Origin: Dryococelus australis | Taxonomy: Eukaryota; Arthropoda; Insecta; Phasmatodea; Phasmatidae | Assembly: GCA_029891345.1 (NCBI GenBank) | Contig: CM057009.1 | Coordinates: forward strand, 289,116,966 to 289,180,965 | Direction of reading: 5' to 3' | Length of the DNA stretch: 64,000 nucleotides | Part shown: positions 55,626-64,000 of the stretch, in pieces | Layout of the letters: every line of letters starts with the position of its first letter | Position numbering within the stretch: position 1 is the stretch's first letter | Notes under the pieces: generated by a model | What the model saw: only the letters and a program-made list of their open reading frames with translations | What the model was told of the DNA's origin: nothing | Database searches by the model: none | Made by a program: the position numbers and the translations under genes

Positions 55626-57042
55626 AGTATCTCCTTTTCGCTGTCTTTCGTCTTATACAAGTTACTAGAACATGGGGACAAACTTAGTCAGGCAATTCTT
55701 TACTGAAATATGAGACAAAGCTATAGGCCTATGTTTAACTTATCCTCTAAAGTAATTATTAAGAAAGATATGTGCCTTCAAAATTTTAGTTTTAAAATGC
55801 GTTTAGTTGAAAATACCAAAAACCACTTGTTATTAAGCAACACATTGTTTAATGGTGTTTTGTATAAAGGAGAGCTTACGCCTCTAAAAACGCGGTCGGT
55901 AATATTACCCTTTTTTCTTTTGGAAATAGCCTTTGGTGACCTATGTTTGCATCAAACTTTGTAACAACACGTTCTAATCACAAGGCGAACCGTTTGGTAG
56001 ATAATTCATGTTAAACGTTCAAAATAGAATTTGTGTTGTATACCCTGTAGTCAAACAACAAGACAGAGAATTTTTTCAGGGCGCATGGCTCCCTTAATAA
56101 TCACTTGAAGAGAAAAGTTGTACTTAACATTTTAGTCTTATATTTTCGTTAGTAATACATTGCCGAAGTTTTTCGCCATGTTATAGAAACACGTTATATA
56201 CGATTCGTAGCCGGTGAAAGCTGCATCCGACGTTCAAGTGACGCTAACATGTATTTTGCAGGGACTAACCTACCCCGTGTTATTTATTGCCACATTAGCA
56301 TACGTCCACCAAAAGTGTGTCTGCTAACATATTTCTGATGTCTCCTGTTGTACCGGGAAATAGTATTTAAATGTTGGTATGACAGACGATAAGCTACCGC
56401 TGATTGTTTCTCATGGATAACCCTTTGAGGCACAGTGGCCTATCAATTGTACGTTGCACAGAAATTTGTTTTAAAATTGTACACTTTTCAAACCAGATAA
56501 TATTATACATTCGCAGTTTCTTTACACTTTTTTTATCAAACGTTTGAAAAATCACCAAAAATATGACATGATTGATTATTTACTAAATAAGTCTTGTATC
56601 ACAAGAGTTTTATACTTGTGTTAACATGGAATTGATTATTTCTGGTTAAATTAAACTTTTGCTTACATTGTATCTATGAATTGTACCATTTAAATTATAA
56701 TTTAAATGAATTACAACAGGGATACAATATGTGCGTTGGTAATGCGTAGAAAGAAATATTTTTCTTATGCAAAATATTATTACACTGAGAGAGCATACGA
56801 ATACGGTGTAATTTTCTAGACATGGTTAATCTTTGTTTGTATGAGGAGGACGACTAAACTGGAAGTAGAGCTCTTGCAGGGCTTTAGAAAAGATGTAAGT
56901 AACAGTGAATGATCTATAAAATCCGATATGGAAAGTCCCTCGCGTGGAGGTAGAGTACATTCTGTAGTCGTATGAATAGCTGCGCCAAGTACAAACATGT
57001 TTCTTTTGGTCCTGGTATATGAAAGAGCCTTATTCTGATGTT
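55626..57042. other. AT-rich non-coding DNA
   Basis: No gene or RNA recognised. Short frames such as 55,710-55,964 lack motifs. Confidence 0.4.
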
Positions 57043-57277
57043 ATAGGCTGTTCGCAGTAAAGTGAGAACTTTTGAAGCCTTAGTAACTTTTTCTGCAGCC
57101 ATTTGTTATCCTTTTATTACCGTTTAAGATGAATATTACCATGTAAGTAATAAACAGCGTGTAGAAACCACCGCACTTGGATATTAACTCATAAACTTAA
57201 ATTAACATATATTTATTGACTATTATTGCAGATGAGAGGGCTTTCAAAAAAGCTCGCTTTACCGTATTTAACTATAC
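57043..57277 (+). mobile_element. MITE (GTTCACGGTAAAG family), short form
   Basis: Left end TAGGCTGTTCGCAGTAAAGT, right end inverted GGCTTTCAAAAAAGCTCGCT then TTACCGTA. The length is about 235 bases, like the copy at 30,680-30,917, and the interiors match. Confidence 0.8.
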
Positions 57278-58550
57278 ACTAACATCGCCTCCCGAATTCC
57301 ATTTTTTTTTAAATACCTTTTCATCCTCAAAATCGTTTAGATTAGATTTTATTGTGATTGAGAAATTTACATGAAGTGGACGTCAATATTTATAGTCTGC
57401 TTAAAATATACAAAGAAATCCCGAAATGCAATGTTTACAATAAAATATCACTGATTATAAAATTATCTGCAGACAAACACTAAAGTTGTAAAAGAATTTA
57501 ACGCTGGACACTTTAATAATCAAAATATCCCTGTATAGAGTGAAAAGGTACAGCGAATAACCAATCATATATTTTTCGTTAAATTTATTTTCAGAGACAT
57601 CTCATACTTCTAAAAGCAACTTATTATAAAGTTTTAAGCTTAATAAATCATAATTATTCAAAGATTTCGATAGTATGTGATAAGGAACATGTCAAGTCTA
57701 CACTGTCATTCTAACTGATGCTTTTTTTCATATAGCATAATACACTGTAAATATACAGATTTATTAGTCATTAATTTTTATTTAATAAACAACGGCTTAA
57801 ATGAGCTGATTTATCTGAGTCTGATATTATTCTTACTTTTTTTTTTAGTAGAAGTGTTATTGTGATTATATGAGAAACATACATTTCTAGCAGATTTACA
57901 AACGTTAAATTACAAATACAACAAATGAGTATTACATATGGCTTAAAAATCTCCAATTCTATTTTTATACGTAATTATCAGAACATGAATCCCTTATTGT
58001 TTGGGATTATTATTTAATTAAATGATTTCACCTGCCCTTTAGCCTATCATCTTCACGCCAATTTAATCGTGAATTATGAGTTAATTTTACTCACATGGGA
58101 GTGAAGTATCGGAATCATATGTATGTTAAAGAGGCGATTTTTTTTTTTTTTTTTAACAAGTCGGCACTTGCGTAAAACAATGCATATAGGTAGAATTTCT
58201 TATTGCGAGTTTCACTAGACGGCAGTAAATTATTTCCTCTTTTCCGTCGCAACACACGTTAAACTTTATGCGGGTCTTTTATTCCTTTCCTGTTCAGCAG
58301 GAAAATTCTTCCAGATACGATATCAACGGGAAAAACTGCTCTACGAGGGGGGAGCAGAGTACAGAACCTGATATCTCTCGCGAGATGGACTCCCACAAAG
58401 CAGATAATTTTTTCGTCTCGGCGGGACGTCTTTTAACCTAAGATTCTATTTTTCCCGGGGAAAAAAAAAAAAAAAAAAAAAAGGAAAATCCTATCAGCTG
58501 TCGTTTATACTTGTACCTTACAGAAGGTTTTCTCGGTCTTTTGAAACAGT
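57278..58550. other. AT-rich non-coding DNA
   Basis: No gene. Contains T runs (58,140-58,154) and an A run (58,461-58,482). Confidence 0.4.
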
Positions 58551-58856
58551 TTATTGTGATTCTTCCACCGGAAACCATTTAAAGTCACACATTCGGCGAC
58601 GCGAAATATTTTGAGGGTGCCGACTTTTATTTTTCGTCGACGCCCACTTTACTCCATCGCGTTTGGATGATTTGTACTGAAGGCCAAAGAGAGGTAAAAT
58701 GTGTAGAAGATGTGATTCGTCGGCGCTAACACACGCAACGGGTTTGTTCCCGTAACACGTGCGCATAAAAATGGACACCAACGGGGAAAGCACGCGGCAG
58801 TCAACCACTCCAGTAAAAACAAGTACCAACACGTTTAATATGATAAATTCGCTCAC
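58551..58856 (-). CDS. Candidate small secreted peptide ORF (101 aa), weak
   Basis: The minus-strand frame starts at an ATG at 58,856 and its first 20 residues (MSEFIILNVLVLVFTGVVDC) look like a signal peptide with a hydrophobic core. The remainder has four or five Cys and a basic stretch (NKSRHPQNISRRRMCDFKW). I know no family. The composition is less AT-rich than the flanks, which is mildly supportive, but a chance frame is equally possible. It could also be one exon of a longer host gene. Confidence 0.2.
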   Translation of the reverse strand: MSEFIILNVLVLVFTGVVDCRVLSPLVSIFMRTCYGNKPVACVSADESHLLHILPLFGLQYKSSKRDGVKWASTKNKSRHPQNISRRRMCDFKWFPVEESQ

Positions 58857-59950
58857 CTATGAAAGAAGCAGTTAGTCTGACAAGTGCTGCTTGTTATGAA
58901 TGGACCAGTACAACCTACTCTGAACACGGGCCTCCCATCTTCAAAGTACAATCAGGACGCCAGGGTTTGCATAGAAGCAGTGCGACTAGGGCCAGTTGTT
59001 ATACACCCCCTCCACCAACCAGGGTAAGAGGCCAGCTATGGCAAAACGTTAAACAACGTGCCGATATGGGCCGACGCGAGGCGCGCTGACGTATCGCAGC
59101 AACGGGTGTGTCCGCCCGACGTCATCCGTACAACTAGATACAGCTTCCGGTGGGGACTTCCAACATAGATTTACAGAATTATAGTAATTACTTCATATTT
59201 GTTAGAGTAGCTCCCCATTACAGTAACTCTTACAGTATTGTATTGTTTGTATCTCACATCATGAATGAAACCCCTCATTTACAGTTAATCTCTACCATAT
59301 ATACTTACAACCCCTAAACCCCTAATTTATAAATATAATTAATTGTCAATAATACTTCCCACCACTGGTCATTTACAAAGTAATGCATCAGCGTCTGGAT
59401 TTCACGCGTAACCGCCACGATGGATCTTAATAAGCCATAAGGGTAATTCTGCTTACGTTCACATGTTTTGCCCACTGTTGTCCCGTTCACAATGTTTGAA
59501 TATTACAATTGTTTCAAATATAATATATTTTATTCACTGCTATCCGTATTAACGCACCATCCAATCCAAAGAGCCACTCAAAATTCCTTCACTTTCAATC
59601 TGGAGGGTAATTTTAATAGCTCCATTTCAGCAATAGAATTTCATTGGGTTTCAATTATTTATTTTCCTATAAAAAGGCAAATCAATTCACTATTTGTGTG
59701 CTTGTATGAATCTTCTGTGCTAATTAGAAACTTTTAATTTGGGATTTTTTGCTAAGCTATCCAAATATCCCCGCTGTACCCTAATACCATAACTATAATT
59801 TACTTCATGTGTCAGTGTAACTGCGTGTAAAATGGCCGTTAAACAGCGTGTATCAAGTGAAGTAACGACGAATAAACGAATAAAACTAACACAAAATACT
59901 TCCTAAAATGTGTCTCTTTTTTTCAAAATTCCATTTTACGAGGTAATATG

Positions 59951-59987
<37 letters not shown>

Positions 59988-60242
59988 CGATCCGTTTTTA
60001 CGTCTTTCATTTCGATTCCATGTAATCACCACAGCGCTCTGTTTGAAGTTTTAAACTGTATTTACTGTAATGAAGAGGGTGCACTCATATATATTATTCG
60101 TTTTAACAATCCCAACGGTACCAATCAAACCAAACACGAAAAATATGAGCATACAACTTCAAACTACACTATTTCACAGCGGAACTATAAGAAATATATT
60201 GTCCTCTCATAATTTCAATTTGGTGTGGTAGCTCAGAATATC
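58857..60242. other. Unassigned DNA with a GC-richer stretch and long A run
   Basis: 58,860-59,160 is GC-richer and has a splice-donor-like CCAGGGTAAGAGG at about 59,018. It may be a first exon or promoter region, but no protein is recognised. 59,950-59,982 is an A run of over 30 bases. The remainder is AT-rich. Confidence 0.35.
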
Positions 60243-60480
60243 CTGCTGTCATAGCTCAGGGTTAGGGTGGCCGACTTGTCGGAGAGTCGCGGATTCGCGC
60301 CCCGATGCCTCCGACGCGGCAGGCTTTCAGTACGCTTGTCGCACTGGGAATTTGTCAACAAGTCGGTCTAACGTGACCTCGTCAAGTAAAACTACAACAA
60401 CAAAGGCAAGAAAAAAGGCAAGGAAACGGCCTAGAGTCGAAGGGTGCGCGAGTTCATTCCCGGCCACAGGCAAAACTACT
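60243..60480 (+). mobile_element. Second tRNA-derived SINE type
   Basis: CATAGCTCAGGGTTAGGGTG is a good A box, and GTCGCGGATTCGCGCCCCGA is a B-box-like segment, as in a tRNA-Thr-like head. A body with GCAGGCTTTCAGTACGCTTG and a tail of ACAACAACAAAGGCAAG repeats follow. It differs from the other SINE family here. No duplicated target site could be assigned. Confidence 0.6.
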
Positions 60481-61082
60481 TTTTTACTTTTTTAAATTAC
60501 GTCAAATTGCACAATATAAATAATAAATAAACTATCCTAAATATGTTTGTTTCACGTAATTATTTGCCTACACTTAATAAGAGCAATATTTAATTCGCCA
60601 TTGCATTCGGCCACCACTTATTAAATCAGTGACATTTTTTCACTGCAACAATCAGTGATTTTCCACTGATTCTAAGCGGAGCCATTTTCACTGATTACAG
60701 TAGTTGAATTTCGCTGCAAATCAGTGGTTTCCCACTGATTAGAATTTAGAGTGTTAAAGGAAACCACATTTACTAAAACAGTTGTTTTCTTGGGTGCAGC
60801 ATAGTTTACGCACAGTAAAATAAATCGTGTAAGTATACGGTATGGACGTACGTAGTTTACACGCAATGGAAATTGGTCGCAAACGGGTTTTTCGGTCTAC
60901 AATCAAGCAGAAATTAACTAAACATGCTGTGTTTCTGGCACGCATACCTAGTTTACGTACAATGAAAAGAACGTCGGGTGTACTGTAAATACAGGTATGG
61001 TGTGAGAGGACCACCGTGAACTGGGAACTAAGATGACAGTGTTAAAAGCAGGTGGCGCTAACGCTCATTAACTATTCGTTTC
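60481..61082. other. Unassigned DNA with CACTGATT motifs
   Basis: 60,640-60,750 repeats the CACTGATT motif several times, as at 29,780-30,060. No gene is present. Confidence 0.35.
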
Positions 61083-61234
61083 GCGTGGGATCAGAGGAAG
61101 AACTGCTGGCACGGGTTACGGCTGGGGAGGATCTTGGACGTCCAGTTACTGGTGCTCGTGTGTACCAGAACATGGTACGTAGGTTCCGTGTTTGTGTAAG
61201 AAGTCGCTGATCGTCACATCGAGCCCTTCTTGTA
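61083..61234 (+). pseudogene. Insect transposon protein C-terminal relic
   Basis: One plus-strand register reads GSEEELLARVTAGEDLGRP, then YQNMVRRFRVCVRS. A one-base shift gives EVADRHIEPFL and a stop at 61,232-61,234. The ending NMVRRYRVC...GRHIEPFL is a tail I associate with a common insect transposon-encoded protein (a transposase-like or DUF4817-type family), so the family name is tentative. Only the last 45 codons remain. Confidence 0.45.
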
Positions 61235-61536
61235 AGTGGGCCCAGAAGATAAACAACGTACAGTATGTTGCAGGCGTGGGAGAGGTCAACATGTTATATG
61301 GTGGTGTTTTGTTTGTCTCGGGGAAACGGTCCGTTTCCACACATAAGTTCCTATGCAAAACGTAACCGTCTTGGTCCCCACTACACGCCCTTACAATGTG
61401 TAATGGGAATTTATACACAACCTGTATATTGCATATTTTACAATAAATCTGGTTGTAGTTCTACAAAGGATTTTCCTCGCAACCGGGTTTCCAAGATTTT
61501 TTCCTGTAAAAGTACAAAATAATTTTGACCAAAATA
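61235..61536. other. Unassigned DNA
   Basis: No gene recognised. Short frames on both strands have no motif. Confidence 0.35.
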
Positions 61537-62165
61537 CGTCTTTAAATTTGCAACTATAGTGGGACGCAATCCAGAAAACCCTATGATAACAAAATCGGTG
61601 GATCAAGTTAGGCATTGCAGCTCCGAATCGATCCTCTACATTCAAAATGCAATTTCACCACTCGATTACCAAAGGATCAAAGAATATGTTACGTTGAGTG
61701 AGGACTGCGACGCATCGCGCGCGAAAAAAAAAAAAAGGGGGGGAGAGAGAAGCGACTTATTGAGTTCTTTTCGCTGAGTCTCATAACTTCCTCGTAGTAT
61801 AACTTTTGACCAGGAGAAGCTAAGAAGCTAGTTTAAAGTTTCAATCGAAAGCTCTCGTTAAGATCAATCGATTGCGTGTACAAAAAACATTTCTGTGGTG
61901 TGGTAATGGTGATATTGTATGAGTTTAATGTAAAAAATTAAGAAAACTTAACACAATTTAGGCCTACACTCGTCAAAAAACCAAGTCGAAATACAGAAAT
62001 CGTATACGGTGTGAAAGAGAATCTCAAAACAATCCAGTGATACCCATAAAACGCCATACGATCGAGTGAAGCGGTGCCGGGAACGTAAAATAAACATCAA
62101 GGTGTCCGAGCTCGTCAACTTTGAGGTACTCACTCAAAACAAACGGCCGTGTCCCCAACACAGCC
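61537..62165 (+). repeat. 0.6-kb dispersed repeat, copy 2, with short ORF
   Basis: Inverted relative of 36,640-37,262. The frame 61,559-61,777 encodes about 72 residues (start MGRNPENPMITKSVDQVRHC, middle LDYQRIKEYVTLSEDCDASR) and resembles the frame of copy 1. An A/G homopolymer run (61,725-61,745) near its end differs in length between copies. Confidence 0.7.
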
Positions 62166-62379
62166 AAACCCAAATTTTGCAGAAAAATGGCCAGTAAAAT
62201 GCACTGTACAGTAAGTGTGTCCAGCGTCGAGTGAACCAATAGGACGGATGCAAGTGGGGGATACGGAGACCAGCAGAACAGATGGTTATGCGGTCGTGAA
62301 TACAAGCGGAACAACTTCTACCTTGTTTTAAAAGCAAATCTGCACCGCACTCAAAGTGTTGACGTCAAGTGTATAAACA

Positions 62380-62830
62380 CATTTTTACTACAGTCCTTTC
62401 AAATTTACTTCCAACTTTTTGCGAAGCTGGGCTGAAATTATACTTCCAGGGCACTCCTCCGCCTCATTCAGGCGAAACGTAACTTAATACAGAAAATTGC
62501 ACCAAAGGGACAACGCGCCTCTTCATGGGCTCTCAGCCTAATAATATTTTTTATTCATACAATTTTTTTACTAGACATTACTCCAACACACTTATTTGCT
62601 CACTGATTTATTCATTTTCCTTACAATTGAAATTCTTTATGTACAAATTATAAATAAATATTAAATAATAATTTAAAATAACTGTCACTTTTATTTTAAC
62701 ATAAATTAAATATAAAATGCTTGTGATACGGTACATAATTATGAAAGAACCAAACAAGTCAGGCATGGGGGATTTCTCAAAGGTTTGATTCAAAAAGTGC
62801 GAATAAACCACGAATATGTAGACTATAGCC
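62380..62830 (+). mobile_element. MITE-related element
   Basis: The right end (AAAAAGTGCGAATAAACCAC, then TAGACTATAGCC) and interior resemble 40,560-40,660 and 34,345-35,180. The left end is unclear (near ACTACAGTCCTTTCAAATTT). It belongs with the GTTCACGGTAAAG MITEs or a close relative. Confidence 0.5.
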
Positions 62831-63517
62831 GCAATACGCAATATAATCGTATACTGATACTAGTACAATATAAAAAAAAATGCAGAAATTAAATCAAATA
62901 ACACACGTTAAACACTCGGGTGACTTAATCCCGTGTTAGCGAGCCGAACAGGATACTGAGGTCTAACTGTGGCAGCAGCCAGGGAGCAAATGTCCTCTGC
63001 TCGAGTAAATACAGTGTTTTGAAGTCTAACATTGTGTTTCTACGAAATGATTATGTGTTACTGAGAGGGCTATGCTGACAGCTCACATGTTTTGTTGTCA
63101 CAGCCAATGAACTGTAGGCTTTGAGTTCAGCGGAAGTGATGTGAAACACTCGTACCCAGACGCCGAAAAAATTCACCTGCTGGTCAAACTTCTCTTTCGT
63201 TTGTACAGTTAAGAGGATGATGTATATTTATCATTAGCTCGCAGTACTTCAGGAGATGCCAAAAATCGTGTGAGCAAATCGTGTATGTATCAAAATTTTC
63301 AGTTTTTGAAGTCTTTGCTGTGCCCAAAAATAGCCGGGAAGTTTTAAGGTTCCTATTCATTACCTAGAACAATAGCATGGTTCAAGAATCAGTTTCTCAA
63401 AGGGAATGTCTTTACGCACCGAGCCACGGGTAAAGGAACTGGATGTCGTGTTACAGAACCCGCAAGAATACAGAAGTGAAATAGCCGCTTGTACTGCGAA
63501 ACTCCAGTCTCACAGGG
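62831..63517. other. Unassigned DNA
   Basis: No gene or RNA is recognised here. Confidence 0.35.
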
Positions 63518-63745
63518 GCCGCGGGGTGGTTTAGTTGTCTTACTACTCGCCTCTCGCCTAGGAGAAGCGGGTTCGATTCCCGGCGGGGTCGCCCCCGGAT
63601 TTTCGTACTTGGGACCGGCGGGTTGTCTCGGGGATCTCCCGTTTCCCCCACCCTTGCATTCCGGTGCTGCTCCATACTCACCTCACTTCACACTCATAGG
63701 TTCTCGATGCTAAGAGCCGCCCAAATCACTCGACTTCCCCAGTTC
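63518..63745 (+). mobile_element. tRNA-derived SINE, copy 5
   Basis: GGGGCCGCGGGGTGGTTTAG, then TCTCGCCTAGGAGAAGCGGG and TTCGATTCCCGGCGGGGTCG (B box). The body (GACCGGCGGGTTGTCTCGGG, TGCATTCCGGTGCTGCTCCA) lacks a stretch found in other copies before GACCGGCGG. The tail is GATGCTAAGAGCCGCCCAAA. Confidence 0.88.
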
Positions 63746-64000
63746 TACAGCCTCACACGACACCAAAATTGGCGTCCCCAGCCGGAAACATGTTATGATG
63801 CCGTTTGCCAATCAGAGTGGGGTAACTTATTTGCCAGCCGGCAACCAGCCTATAGGGGATGTTTCGCAGCATGCAGTGTCCAGTCAGACGCAAGGGCCGT
63901 GCCAGAGACTCGCGCTGCCAATCAACGAACATGTACGCGCACGCCAGGTTAGTAGCCACGCACTTTCGCGTCTGTTCACTAAATGTTCTATGTCCGTGTT
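63746..64000. other. Unassigned DNA at window end
   Basis: GC-balanced, no recognised feature. The short open frames on both strands show no motif. Confidence 0.35.

Noticed and set aside
60243..60330. Functional tRNA gene
   Set aside because: A and B boxes are visible but the acceptor ends do not pair and a SINE body follows.

Overview
The window looks like nuclear DNA of an arthropod, most likely an insect. It is AT-rich and packed with transposons. It has no intact host gene that I can support. It holds a decayed Maverick/Polinton whose proteins have the character of the insect members of that group, and an insert of AT-rich animal mitochondrial DNA (ND1, 12S and 16S fragments). tRNA-derived SINEs, MITEs, microsatellites and a large satellite array fill most of the rest.

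Region 1 (about 1-16,090) is one Maverick/Polinton, a virus-like transposon. Long terminal inverted repeats bound it, and the left one may begin before the window. Its layout is: a small rightward gene at the left end; a leftward virion block (about 3.1-9.0 kb) with unknown genes, a capsid-like protein, a second smaller capsid-like protein, an adenain-like cysteine protease and a small basic glycine-rich protein; a divergent spacer holding a 9-10 bp minisatellite (9.28-9.75 kb); a rightward block (10.0-13.1 kb) with a zinc-finger/packaging-ATPase reading frame, an insect-Maverick protein of unknown function and a retroviral-type integrase with a chromodomain; and two leftward genes at the right end. 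In an active element the protease, ATPase and capsid proteins would build and fill particles and the integrase would insert the DNA. Most of the recognisable genes carry nonsense or frameshift lesions. I see no family-B DNA polymerase, although there is room for one only in non-coding stretches.

Region 2 (16.4-32.2 kb) is built of roughly 3-kb tandem repeat units. In the second unit one 125-bp piece has expanded into about 39 copies (21,821-26,695), with traces of a 500-bp higher-order repeat. Parts of the unit recur, some inverted, to about 32.2 kb.

Region 3 (32-64 kb) is a mosaic of small elements: several tRNA-derived SINE copies, a MITE family ending in GTTCACGGTAAAGTGAGCAC, a TTAA-flanked foldback element, a second MITE family, two inverted copies of an element with CCCAGCAAACAC ends (one inside a SINE), an inverted pair of 0.6-kb repeats that keeps a short open frame, relics of two transposase families, and an inverted-repeat structure enclosing a (TA)n/(TG)n tract and a three-piece mitochondrial insertion. 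The remaining DNA is AT-rich and I could not assign it.

All assignments come from reading the sequence and from remembered family features. No search was run. Boundaries of repeats are approximate to about 5-30 bases.
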